Shown here: positions 50,087 through 62,549 of the stretch, piece by piece
How positions within the stretch are numbered: the stretch's first letter is position 1
Layout of the letters: each line of letters starts with the position of its first letter
Source: Lepeophtheirus salmonis
Taxonomy: Eukaryota > Arthropoda > Copepoda > Siphonostomatoida > Caligidae
Assembly: GCF_016086655.4 (NCBI RefSeq)
Contig: NC_052135.2
Coordinates: 19,186,363 to 19,250,362 of the forward strand
Reading direction: 5' to 3'
Length of the DNA: 64,000 nt
The notes under the pieces: model-generated
What the model saw: the letters and a program-made list of their open reading frames with translations, nothing else
Databases searched by the model: none
Told to the model about the DNA's origin: nothing
Position numbers and translations under genes: made by a program

Positions 50087-52509
50087 AACTTAGTTTTTTG
50101 CCCTATTTTAAACAGAATCACATCACATTTAGATTATTTAAATCAAGATGCACTAAATATGGTTTTATTTGAAAGTTTAAGCCAAACAACTTATCAATAT
50201 AATATGATATTTCACTAGAATTCTTAAATTTCTTCATTATTTCATTTGATTTTCTATTTCAAGGATAGTATTTACTCCACATTTGGGAGTTAAAAGAACC
50301 GTAATTTCTAAGAGAGCTCTTTTAATAAGATGCATAATGCAGTTTCTATTAAAAAGTCCAGATAAAATTTCGCTATATAGTAAAAATTTAGAGAAAATTT
50401 AGTTGTGGGATACATTTGACGCTTTCATTTGACGAAGCCAGCCATTTTGGGTGAGTCATAAACAATAAATTTTATACGAATAAAAAATCCCTGTTGCTAG
50501 AATTTATATACATATATATATTTGGAGGGGGGAGGGTGTACCGCAATCAGTCTTTTTTGAAATAGCGGTTCGTTTATTGGAATTTTTTCAATAATGGTGA
50601 TTCCTTTTATATCTATGCATTATTATTTGAGCTTACCTTTGGAGACAAAATGACCCTTTTATCGCAAGGGGGCCGAACCATTTAATATTAAAATTTAACA
50701 TTTTGTTAGTGTCCCAAGTACTTATTTTTTAGCAGTGAGGCAGTTGAAATTAGATCAGAGGCCAAGGTAAAGAGTCTGACTTTAAATATCTAACATGGGA
50801 AGGGCGTCAAATTCCCTAATATGAGCAAAACATATTTAAATACAGTCCTGAGAACGTAAAGTTATTCACTTTTTAAAATTAAAATTTATTAACAACTAAT
50901 TATGATCAACAACTTTACATAAATGTAGCCCGTCTAGTTAAATTTATTTTTCTCAAAATTGAATTTGAACTACATTTGTATTCTTCGACGAATTATCGTC
51001 AATTTCTATCAACTTCTTATTCTCATTAATCTGTAAACTACACTTAAAGTAACAAAAGTATTTAAATCAAGGCAGAACTAGTATTTTATTGAATTGACTC
51101 GATAAATTTAAGAAGAAAAAGACACGCTCATTGCCAATTTATTAACTTATATTAATTGGCATACTTATAATGTTTCGTTTCGTATTACTTATTTCATGAA
51201 CTAACTCAGATTTTTTTTTCTCCTTACAACTTATGAACTAATATTTTTATGGTAACTGAGGGATTTGTACATTTTTTACAAAATTATGTAATATATCTGG
51301 CTTGTTTCTTCAGATATTACAATAGCCTCATTATAAATCGTCAATGGAAATTTACATAGGAACAGTACCACAAAATTAAAAACAATTGATGAGATTCAGT
51401 GACAAAAATCAAACTGACTCAATAAAATATAAAATCGACTCAGGTCACAATTTGACTAGAGTAATAAAATCGAGATACACATTGTACAGATGATTTTTTG
51501 AGTCAACACAACACTAATCTCAAGTCCTCTCAGAAATTTTAATACAAAGCCGTCAATTAATCAAAAACTGTCTATGAAATATGTCGTTCTATATAATTAA
51601 ACGCCTTTTTCATAAAGTTTTTAAGAGAACTAAAAAGTAATTTTAATTAGATAACATATATTTATGGACCGAGCATTTTTATCATTATAAAGTTGAAATG
51701 AAATGCAATTGTACGCACTGAATATACATTTGTTTATGATATTTTAACATATTCATATTTGTCTTTATTTGCCAAAATGAAAATATTTAGAACTGTTCTA
51801 AATATATTTTTAAGCTGAGAAAAAACCAAATAGAATAGGTTGATATATTTTTAATACTATTTGTGTGAATTTAGGGATTATTGAAGAATAAAAGTAGATA
51901 TCAGGGCATGAGTTGCATATCCCTGTAATCTTATGTATCTAATTATAATGTGTTTGCATTATTTAATACGTGTAAAACATATTTTTTTGCTCTTTACATT
52001 GTATTTATTTAGACTTTTAACAAGTATGACTATATATCTTAAACTTTTTTACAAACTAAGAATTCACTCATGTGGGCCTAACATTCCTACGTAGTCATAA
52101 AAAACTTTTTATGTGAGGAACAAAATTGAAGAAATTAATATACAAAAAACAATTAAATTTCTATCTTCTTTTGTTTTATAAAAAAGAACCAACAGGACAT
52201 CAGTAAAATAATTCTGTACTTTGTTTTGAATTCCTCACGTCGTTACATTTGTATTACTTTGCAGCCTTTCTTTAAAAAAGAAACAGATAAAATACCAAAG
52301 TCCGTTGATAGTTAGTCAATTATCTTCTACCTTAGAGTAATTGTTTCAATAATGGTTCATAACATAAAAAGTCCTCATTCAAGACAATCATAGATTCACA
52401 ACGTTGATAAAAGGGGGGAAGGGGGTAGTAGAAAAGTCAACTGCTGACACCAAAATATAGTATATATTTACCGATATGTTAGTAAAGTAACTCTGTGATA
52501 CAATATATA

Positions 52510-53250
52510 CAGGGTGAGGACTCAAAAATTCCTTTTTTGTGCCATTTTCATGGTAAACTTTTTAAGCAATAGTTGGTAATTACACTTTTTATTCAATATG
52601 TCAATCTCCATTCTGATATAAGATAATAAATTCAATAAGCTTCAATAAGAGGAAGAACAGAAGCATACCTGGCCTTGATGAAGTCCGATGTTCCACTCTT
52701 TTGTGATCACGGGCTTCAGGGTGAGAAGCCTTGTTCCGCTTGCTCACTAGGGCACACCAAACAGCAAAGTCTTGGGGGTTCACGTCGGTTGAAGAGGAAG
52801 ACAAAAAGTATAACGGATAGAAGGCATCCATGTTCGCTTTATAAAAATTCTGCACCTTCCTGCACGTGTGTACCAGAGCCCCGTCTTTGGTAAACATATA
52901 GTTGTCCCTTTTAAACGTGCTCTCATTCCATGGAAATACATGGTACTTGGTGACCTTGTAGTAGACGTCCGTGTTGACTTTCTCGTTTTCCTTGAAGAAG
53001 TAGGAAGATATCTAGCTGCTGTAGGACACCACGACGCCGAAAACCACGACCTGAGCTGGATGTTTGGCCTTGAAGGTTCCGTCTACTCGAACTCTTGATT
53101 CAGCCAAGTATTGATCATTTTTCCTGTTTAGCATAGCGTCGACTGTGAAGATCTTCTAGTCAGAGATCGACTTTTTCGGGTAGGAGATGGCACACCCTCT
53201 GCCGTTTACTTGTTGATCAAAATAAACATTAAACTGTAGTTTTTTTTAGT
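52510..53250 (-). mobile_element. maT-type mariner, N-terminally truncated transposase
   Basis: The left end CAGGGTGAGGACTCAAAAAT follows TA. The minus strand carries all three catalytic boxes of a maT transposase in order. KIFTVDAMLNRKNDQYLAES is near 53150 (first Asp). VVVFGVVSYSSQISSYFFKE and KVNTDVYYKVTKYHVFPW follow. TKDGALVHTCRKVQNFYK is near 52880 (second Asp). STDVNPQDFAVWCALVSKR is near 52760 (third Asp). The DNA-binding N-terminus and the right end are missing and a stop lies just before the first box. Of all copies here it keeps the catalytic core best. Confidence 0.85.
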
Positions 53251-53521
53251 TTTTTCGAAAGGTGCCAAGAAAAAAACTGTATGACTTTTAGAACTGACGC
53301 TAGACAGCCTTTAAGGTGATTCTAATTTATGTGTCATCAATCTGTAGAAGAAGTTAAACCCTTGTCACATGATTATGGTACGAGTTCTAGTCTAGCTTTT
53401 AAGTTAATAACTTGTGACTTGATTGAAATTTGACATCAGTGATATGAGACTGAACTTTACCTTGAAAACTTTTTAGTTAGGTAACAATAGTTAAAATGTA
53501 ATGATTAATATTTGTTTGTTA

Positions 53522-53580
53522 ATTTTCAATATGGTTTTTATTAAAATTTTCAATATGGTTTTTATTAAAATTTTCAATAT
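53522..53580 (+). repeat. Tandem repeat, 24 bp x 2.5
   Basis: ATTTTCAATATGGTTTTTAT plus TAAA repeated in tandem, breaking off after ATTTTCAATAT. Confidence 0.9.
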
Positions 53581-54024
53581 AATAGATAGAATAAAATAAA
53601 GATTTAAATAATAATAAAATATATCAAGAGATATTACGATTAAATTACATATAAATTAACGTTGTAGTTTCAAATTAACCCCTTAGATGAAATCCCAAGC
53701 CTTCAATATTAAGAAATTATGATTTTTACTGACTATGTAAAAATATACACTAAAATTTAATACCACAAAATATGGGTATATTAAGTATGAAAATGATAAA
53801 ATTTAAAACAGACAAACAAACAACAACTATCTTCTTCGATGTTCTTGTCCTTATCATCAGGTATCAACTTACTTAACATTTATAGGTTGAGTAGAATTTA
53901 AATATCAATTCGGACAAACATAACAATGTCTGCATTTTCTTCCCCATAACGAGAAATCATTAAGGAAAAAGCTGCATATCTTGCTACAAAAGCAACTGAA
54001 GTTTTTTTATCTGAGAGTGAAAGC

Positions 54025-54638
54025 TTATTGTACACCTAGAAGTGATGTAGCTTTGTACCAATAAATCAGTTTCTGAAGTAGTATTTTTCTTCCGTTTGGG
54101 TATTCTAAAACGAATGTAGGCAAACAAGTACTGGGGAAGGTAAGCATTCAAATTAAAAAGATCAATATTCAACTTCAAGCAGTATCAAAGAGCAGATAAT
54201 ACTGAGTATCTAAGAAGTACATAGATGATTGAGATAAAAATATATCTACAGTCTTTGCAGGGCGAGTTGAAGTAAATACAGCCCGTCGATTTGTGAAACA
54301 GAGCCATAAATTTCAAATCTTCTTTTACAAAAGTGAGGGGCTCCATAATTACCTTTTCCCATGTGCGGCATGTCAAGAAGATCAATGTATATTTTACAAT
54401 TTTTTTTACAAGATTCAGGTGATGTATCAAGCAATGTTCCAATACATGTCTTGTTTTCCTTGAGCATTGTTTTGATTTGATAAAAATATAAAAATCGGAC
54501 AAAAAGTTTTTCTTAAGCACTTTCTTACTTCCAGGACAGGACCTTCTAGCCCTCTTCCATTTCTTACCTCAATCCCCACAACTTCAGTGTGTGAGAGTCT
54601 TAGAGAGCATGTTTGGGTTGAGAATAAGCTATATTTGC
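54025..54638 (-). CDS. Candidate spliced gene end of unknown family (three exons)
   Basis: Proposed exons, minus strand: 54638-54568 (acceptor TTATTGCCAG, donor GAG|GTAAGAA), 54458-54250 (weak acceptor CTCAAG, donor CT|GTAGAT) and 54130-54025 (acceptor CTTACCTTCCCCAG, stop TAA). Phases join (0, then 2+1). The product reads TQTCSLRLSHTEVVGIE, then NKTCIGTLLDTSPESCKKNC, PHMGKGNYGAPHFCKRRFEI, YGSVSQIDGLYLLQLALQR, and TCLPTFVLEYPNGRKILLQK with LIYWYKATSLLGVQ at the end. Composition is protein-like and cysteine-containing, unlike flanking AT-rich DNA. I do not recognise the family. Introns would be 109 and 119 bp. The exon choice was made to keep the frame open, so it may be a pseudogene or partly wrong. 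Confidence 0.35.
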
Positions 54639-57600
54639 CTGGCAATAATATCCAAAAGAACCCTATACGATTTGTTTAATACTGTTATGGACTCCAAATT
54701 AATACCGAACTTTAAAAACTGACTTTGGCGATTCCCCAAACTTTTTCATAGATCTGCCAACTTTCAATAAGAGGGGAGTAATTTTTCCTTAAAAAAGATT
54801 TACAAAATCAACCTTGCTAGAATCTGTATAAAATACAGTATAATTAATTTTGTACTTGTTTCCCCGCTATAAACTATTTATAATTATAACATTATTATTT
54901 AATCTCTTCATTCGTTTAAATTTATATAACGACTTTAATATATAAATATCTAGTATTACTTAGTTTCATAATACTGAAATATTTAATTACTTAATAACAT
55001 CTTAGTAACCCTAGTGTTTATGTAATGCTTCAATTACTTAATTGCTATAATTAAGGTAAATTAACAATTAGTCTGTATAAAGGGGAACATTGTACAAATT
55101 TTCTCAGACATCATACTCTCTCTTTCAATGTCAAAATTAGAGATAGCGATAACATGTATTTAAAATTCAAGTATTGCAACTTTTTTAAATAATGCAACAG
55201 CTTCATGAGCAAAGAATATATTATGGGAGCAAGACTAGAGGGATTTAGACATTTTCTGGATATTCAGACAATTAGCTCTTTGGAGTATCATGAACGTAGA
55301 TGGAAGATCTCACAATGTGGAAGAGGTTGTGAGTTAGTGTTTTATGGAATATTCCGAGAAGGGGCACCCAGAGTTGATCTATGGACTGAGGGATGACAGT
55401 GGTGGAGATCACATCTCATAAAGTAAAGCACTACAACTTTTTCTTGTATCTACCATGAACCATTACTGAATAATTAAGGGATGAACGCCCTATGTATCAA
55501 GGAGAGAAACTTCTATGCCATCAAATCTATTAATTCCTGAAACAGAAAATTAACATAGGCATACATTAATATAAATATACAGTACAAACTTCAATAATAG
55601 TAGTAAGATTCTAACGTGAAAACTTATTCGTACAATTGTGGCAATTGAGTCGAGATCCCTGTCCTCCTACTCCAATTATATATTCTTCGTTTTACAAACC
55701 TTCGCTTCACTAAACTTAGCAAAGTCTTAAAGAAGAATGAATTATAACATTAATGAATTTTTTATTGCGATATCTCATAAACCAAGGTAATGATTGGCAT
55801 GTATAATACATTGTGGAAAAGTGATCAAATAACTGAAATAAACTTTTGTTTAATTTTATCTTTGTGATAAAAAAGTAATTCAAATTTTTTTAAATTGATG
55901 GTGTTTTTATTTTACCCATCTAAAGATAATACACTTATAAATCTTTTAAAAAAATAGTGCTCAAAGTTTATTAAATTAGGAGTAATAAAATGATCTATAA
56001 AAATAATTATTTATATTACAAAATATGAAAATAAGGTTATGAACATACTGCTTCAAAGTAAAATAAAGGGAAAGTACAAAAAATACAGTTTAACTACAGT
56101 TTAGATATTTATGAATCCCACCATTATTCATATTTCCCTGCATTTTTGCAATCTACACTTTTTATAAACAGATTTACTAAAAAACATAATTAAATAAGTT
56201 TTTTCAGCTAAAAGCTTAACAATGATGTATTATACTAACCTATCATTGCTTTTGCTTATGAGATATTGCTTATAAAGAATTCGTCAATATATTAATTTCT
56301 TCATCTGTAAGACCTAGGAACTAACAATTGGATTAAGTAACAGATCCAAAATTTCATTTCTGAACTGGTGCACAATGAATAATACCATATGTATCCTCTT
56401 ATATGACCCTCGTATATTTATGTAAAACTACTAATTACCTATGTATATAGATTATTGTCAATTTATTATGTCGTATAATATTCATTGCAATTTTTTAAAC
56501 CACAAAAAATATGAACTGAGCATGATTTACTTAATTTATTGTACAATCATCAATCAGAGTTTCAACACTTAAGGTACTCATAAAACAAGGATAAATACAC
56601 TTTTTACTTCATCCATCATTTATTATACCATACAATTACGCTTTAAACCAATAGTTGTTTTATTTTCATACGAGTATAATAGTAGCATGGGAAATGTCAT
56701 CAATCAATCCAAATTGAAATTTGCAATACCTTCATTCATACTACTCATTCCCAATTTTTATATAGATATATAAGAAAGGTATATTGGTTAGAAATAGAGT
56801 TATTTGGTTCACTTTCAAATTGGATTTGACATGATATTTATTCTTTATACTAATAAAATAGGTTTGAAAAATACTCGAAAAAATTGATGTCCTTCAAATA
56901 CAAGTTTTTCGCCAAAAAATTATACTTTTTTTGCGAGAACCCAAAACTTATTCATAAACTATATAAATTAAATAAATTAACAAATATATATTGAGATTTT
57001 TTTATAAATACAAGAATAAAATAGAATACTTCCCTTGATAAATAGGTTCTTTTAAATCATGCCTCCTGGTTGAATGGAATTACACTTGATAGTACCAGTC
57101 AAGCATATTCCAATAACGAGGTAAAACTCTCATACTAAATTTGATTGATTCTATCAATATGTATTAAATTAAGAATTTTTATAAAAAGTAGAGTAAAATT
57201 ATTAATTTGAGAGAATTATCTTTCAATATCAAAAACAGGCCTATTGTATCATTTAAAAATATTTATTGCTCCTTGATAATTTGTTACACTGTAAAGGTTA
57301 TTTTCATATTTATCTAGATAGAAAAAAATAATGAACACACCGTTTTGATCCAAGAGCAAAAATTTGTTGACTAATGAAATCTGCCAATTCTGACAGATTA
57401 TTGATTTTTTTTTTTAAATTTAGAATAATCTAAATCGTAAGAACCCCAGCTAATAAGGACATCTCTTTTGTTTTTATTTACAGTGAATATGCTATATATA
57501 TACTATTTAGGATTTGAAGAAAATAAATATTTGCATACACACCTAAACTTTATTAGGGTAAACTGTATCATTTTGTTGAACGTTATACTTTCTCTTTTTA

Positions 57601-60600
57601 TCTCGAAATTGAAGATAGCGACAGAAGATATTTCAAATTCAATAATGATATGGTTATATTTATATTTATTACTGTTAACCGTAAAAAAATACATGTGATA
57701 AGTTTATCAAAATACAAAAGTCAAAGAATGCAACCACAAATTGGAGTAAATGTGCTACTACAGTAGATCCTGATTATTCGGTAAACATTGAAATTGTTAT
57801 CAGCTTTATATTTTATTTTCGAACGTTTCATAAATTTTTGAACACAATCTTCTTCATCTATTCCTAGCATTACTTGATATTTTTTGTACGAGAGTAAAAG
57901 AAATCTGTTTATCACATAGTCTACACTCTGTTATTCTTCCATACAGGCATTCCATGTTGCATTTATATTTTTCCATTTACACAGGTGGCCCAGATATGGT
58001 ATGTTACCTGTGTGGCTTGCACCATAGGTTTCATCTTCTCGCGTTCAAGTTTCACACTCTTCGGTTTTAGCTCTTTGAGCATGATGTGTGTATGTTTCAT
58101 AATTTTGACTTATTTGTATCGCTTGCAGAAAAAAATAATGTGTCCTTCTCTTCATGTAGTTTTTCTGCCCTCCAAACCACTTTTAGATTTGGTTCTTAGT
58201 TCTTATTATCATATAGTACTAATCCCCTGTCCAAAATTGAGAATGTTAAGTTTGTTTATCAAACTAAAATAGTTATTACAAAACTTCAGATTCCACAACA
58301 GAAATATGCTGGAAGGAGAAATCAGACAAGAATAAATAATTTTGAAATATCTGGAAGTTTTAAAGTAACTAGTTAATATCTCTAAATTAACTTTGTATAA
58401 ACATAAATTTTATTAATTTCATCTAAATTAATATTAAGAAACGATCAAAAACTTATGTCCCACGAAACAATTAAATACTTTAAAATATTATAATTTTTTC
58501 TTTCAATGTTTCAATATAAAAAATGTTTAAAAATATATATATTAACATTATTGTAAATTTCGTATTCTTTAAATGCAAATATACTTTTTATAAACAGAAT
58601 TGTAAACCTTTTCTTTGTATTTATTGCTATTTTAATTTTTTTAAAGACAGATTGCATGAGGTTTTTATTATTATATGCTGTGCCCAAGACACAAATGTTT
58701 GTATCCCTTATTACACTAGATTTAGTATTATCATCAATAATATTGATTACAAAATAATAATTGATGTTATTATTGTCTTTATATTAAGTATTTTAGTTTA
58801 TTCCGTCTTGTTTCAATATATCTAAATACTCTTACTAACAATACTTGAGCATACAGCACATAAAGGACCATTAGAGAAAAATTGAGACAGAAATCCCTGA
58901 CCTTGACCCTAACTAATGCTGATAGAAAAACTCAATCTAAATATGTATTATATATTTATTAATAGAACTATTTGAAATTATACTCCTACCAAAAACTTAT
59001 GTGGAGGCATAAAAAGTAATTGCGTAAGATAAAAATAATTGGTTGCATAGTATACTGCGTCATTTTTATCCATAACTTTGTTCATTGATTGATATATTCT
59101 TAATTACTCAAGTATTTTAAACATAAGACCTTCATTAATTTAATCAACTAATTTTTTTAGGGGATAGAATTGCTTTTTATTGTAACCATTTAATTTTTTC
59201 GATGTTCTGGGAGTTTTTTTATTTAAACACAATCTTTTTCCTAAAATGTTCTTTTTTAGATCCAGTAGTCACGCAATTCTAATATATTAAGTGGTATATA
59301 AAAATTATGCATTCAGACAATCCTCATTTTACAAATAATATAACTGGTGGTCATTTAAAATTTATAGTGTGCCACAGAATACTTAAACTTATGTAATTTT
59401 CATTAATATAGTAAAAAAATTACAACTGTCCAATTTTTTCATTACTTTCATCCAAAGATCTAAAATAATTCATCTCATTTTTTCGTCACGATTTGTACAA
59501 CTCTTGTATAGAAGTATTAACGTACACACAGCATATATTATAAATGCAAATAAGTATCTCACTAAGTTGATACCTGATACACTCCAATAAAAAGTTTTTA
59601 AGATATTATATATTTTTGAATAAATGGAAAATAAAGTTGTTAAATCTTTAAATTCTGAGAAAATGATGTATAAGTGTAAAACTATACTTAGGTATCAAGT
59701 CATAAATGTATGCATGAATATATATCACTATCATTCAAGCTTACTTATATTCTCTTAGCAATCGTAAAAAAGTTCTACTTTAATGTTTCATAAAATATTT
59801 ACTATTATTTTGTCAGACCACATTTAATGAACTTCCTTGGGTACCGGCCATTTTGATTGCATCTCTCAACCGGTTTCTCATAAAATTAAAATTAAACATA
59901 TCTTAAATGCAATTTTAATAAAGATGGTGTGTTTCTAATTGTTTTTAACTTGTGAAAAATGAAAAAGACCTTCACAACCGATTTTTTTTTTTATTTCTCT
60001 ATAGATATTATTAAATAATTGTGCTCTATCATACATAAATAAATGTGGCTCTCTGTAGGCCACAAAAGAAGAAAGTTTGTATTATAAAAGTCATTTTTTT
60101 TTTGGTTATTCATATTAAAGCAACAACAACAAAACATCTTAATCTATTGGAAAACATTTGTTAATTAGTTATATAGAAAGTTAGATGATGAAAATTGCTA
60201 AAACCTGTCCAGTATAAATTTTAAAAAAGTACATCTTTTTTAAACAATTTTTTATTTAATTTAAATAAAAGTTACTTAAAGATGACTGTTACTTACAAAT
60301 ATAAAGAGTTATTGTATTTATTTATTAACTTTATTCATTCTAGAGAAATTACATACATATCCTAAAGGTATATAGAAATATTTAAATTTATAATCAGAAC
60401 TCTAGAAAAAAAGTTATCCCATTATACAATTATTATATTTCACACATATAATAACTAATAAAATTACTGGAGTAAAATATATTTATGGCATAGAATTTTT
60501 AGAAATCAATCTTGAAGATTACTTAAATACAAGGCTTTTCAATTGTATAACAACTAAAGTATACAATTAAATAATCAACTAAAATATACTTTTAAAAATA

Positions 60601-60606
60601 TACCAA

Positions 60607-60930
60607 TCAACGAAATATGTAAAATTTATTCATTTTGAAATTGTCCAAAATTACGAGCCCATCCCCGCCGGAATTTAAACTTATATCCAAACAAGAGCGA
60701 TAATACCTGATGAGATATCTAGCATAGATCAATGAAGTTATACTAATCGTAGGAATCTCTATAAAACAGGATGAATACCTTTTTGCCGCTGAAATTATTA
60801 ATGCTCTAAGATTTTCTACTTTGATTGGCTCCGCCATAGATAATTTTTCTGCAATCAAGCTTTTACAGCTTGAAGTATAATGTACCAATACTCGATTTTT
60901 AGGATTACGGCATTCCGAAGGAGGTCTAAA
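60607..60930 (-). other. Exon-like coding segment, related to the one at 18677
   Basis: The minus frame is open from about 60930 (acceptor-like TTTGTAATTTAG|ACCTCC) through PPSECRNPKNRVLVHYTSSC, KSLIAEKLSMAEPIKVENLR and ALIISAAKR to a donor-like AAAAAG|GTATTC near 60765. If unspliced it stays open to a stop at 60607. The end LRALIISAAKR aligns with IRAIMVSAAAR of the 18677 segment, with a donor at the same codon. Family not recognised. Confidence 0.35.
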
Positions 60931-60950
60931 TTACAAATAAGAACTGACTT

Positions 60951-61062
60951 ACGTTCAATGTGATAAACTCTTCTAAATTTTGACAGCCAAACAACTAGAA
61001 AAAGCGTTAATTATCGAATTAGACATTTTACCAAAATCCTTACAGGGAACATTAAATAATTG
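60951..61062 (+). repeat. Direct repeat, copy A (112 bp)
   Basis: About 92% identical to 62129-62241 (shared TGATAAACTCTTCTAAATTT, GACAGCCAAACAACTAGAAA and so on). One frame reads LTAKQLEKALIIELDILPKS then LQGTLNNCSLIKFEKDKCLN, open to a TAG at about 61130. An acceptor-like TTTTGACAG lies inside the repeat. Confidence 0.85.
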
Positions 61063-61225
61063 TAGCCTGATTAAATTTGAAAAGGATAAGTGTCTTAATA
61101 AAACTCATGTTGTTAAACTTTGTGGTAATTAGTAGTAGTACCTAACATTGCTTTGGAGTTACTAGGCGTCATCAGACACACAAATTTGGTCTGTTTAATA
61201 TTATAAATTTGTTTTAATAGTAAAT

Positions 61226-61357
61226 GAAGAAGATAACTCCCGAGCAAATCCTCAGTGCTACCCTGAGTTTTTCGAGAGCATTAAGCAAGCACACTCGCAC
61301 ATAGTTCTTAATACTAAGTTTGGGATTTTTGGAGAAGAGGGCAAGAAGAAGGAATGA
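61226..61357 (+). pseudogene. Possible J-domain-like fragment
   Basis: A + frame reads EEDNSRANPQCYPEFFESIK, then QAHSHIVLNTKFGIFGEEGK, before a TGA. The pattern NP....(E)FF..I..AHS......K..I(F/Y)...G resembles helix III to IV of DnaJ domains of the cysteine-string type (NPDxxEKFKEINxAHxIL...KRxIYDxYG). The HPD motif is not seen, and it has no visible splice connection. The call is tentative. Confidence 0.25.
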
Positions 61358-62128
61358 AACAGACTCATGGTATTACTGAATTAATATTACTGCCTATTAT
61401 ACGTTTTTGGGAGAAGTGAATATATACCCGATATAAAGAGGCCTTCCACATTTAATATAGTATAAGTATTGGCTAAATATTAAACTTATATTTACTTAAT
61501 TATTCATTTTTAAAACAATTTACAATAAATACAGATGATCATTTTTCTTTCAGATGGAGATGCTAACGAAACGACGAACTATTAAACAATGAACAATACT
61601 CATACTCACAAAACGTTTTTAAATCAATTTACACAAAAAAAAGGGCAATATTTCTTTTTTACAGAGATATGTTAACACACCTACCACTAATTAAGTAATG
61701 AGAAAAAAAGAAAAAGAGAACACATATCAACCTTTTTTTCTTTTAAAATCACAAAACTGTGATTAATCTCTACGAAAATCCTTTCCTTACTCCTATTTTA
61801 AATGTTATCTCCTCATGAATTAGATAATAATGATATCATCTTGAGATAATAAAATACAATGTTCAGGTTGTTGCTATCATAAAAAACCAAACACTAAAAA
61901 ATGCTTTTCATATACAGGGCAAAATTTGTATACTACCATTTTCTTTTCCTTTTTAATACGACGCACTGAGATTATGCATGTTTCATTGGTAGACCCAAAG
62001 TCACATTCATTTCTCGAAAAATACAAATATAATCCAGTTTAATTTTGAGAAAAATCATTCCAGCTGGCCTTTATTTTGAAAGGCATTATTCATTCAATGT
62101 TCTTATATCATTTTGTTTCATGTTTATT

Positions 62129-62241
62129 ACGTTCACTGTGATAAACTCTTCTAAATTTTGACAGCCAAACAACTAGAAAAAGTGTTAATTTTCGAATTAG
62201 ACATTTTACCGGAATCCTTACAGGGAACGTTAAACTAATTG
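62129..62241 (+). repeat. Direct repeat, copy B (113 bp)
   Basis: Second copy of 60951-61062, 1178 bp downstream in the same orientation. The same frame is kept (LTAKQLEKVLIFELDILPES) but ends at a TAA where copy A continues. Substitutions are both silent and amino-acid changing. Confidence 0.85.
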
Positions 62242-62549
62242 TTCGAGACATTGTTGCTTAAAAATAGTGTAATAACAAAACTTTCCTCTAAAAACTTCAT
62301 CTTGGAGCTGAGAAAATGGAAAAAACCTAAAATGGTGTAGTCTATAGCCAGGACTTTTATTCTTGTCCAATTTATTTGGATATGGCTCACTGAAGATGGA
62401 ATACTGTCATGTGAAAGCTTCTAAGGTATCTATAACTAGAGCTGCTAAACTATTTCAGATGTAAAAAAAGTAATGAGACCTTTTATATATACAGTTTTCA
62501 ATAGGTGTTGATGCTTACATCTAAAAGTTCCGACTATTTTTGTTAGCTT

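Larger units (their letters stand above)
48981..52509. other. Intergenic AT-rich DNA
   Basis: Apart from the repeat copy at 49360 and the frame at 49598-50086 I see nothing coding. A G-rich patch at 50523-50540 and a more complex block to about 50690 may be an old unclassified element. Confidence 0.5.
53251..60600. other. Intergenic AT-rich DNA with unidentified coding-like patches
   Basis: Besides the candidate at 54025-54638 I note a plus frame at 55205-55396 (MSKEYIMGARLEGFRHFL start, no family), a pair of similar 70-bp segments at about 55105-55180 and 57583-57655, and a GC-richer patch at 57720-58160 whose minus strand has SHTGNIPYLGHLCK, faintly like a zinc-finger linker. None is strong enough to call. 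Confidence 0.45.

Noticed and set aside
52675..53098. Two overlapping plus-strand open frames (72 and 76 codons)
   Set aside because: Opposite strand of the maT transposase catalytic core at 52510-53250.
58523..58825. 100-codon plus-strand open frame rich in Ile, Phe, Tyr
   Set aside because: Composition is that of translated AT-rich DNA; apparent membrane segments are an artefact of TTT/ATT codons.
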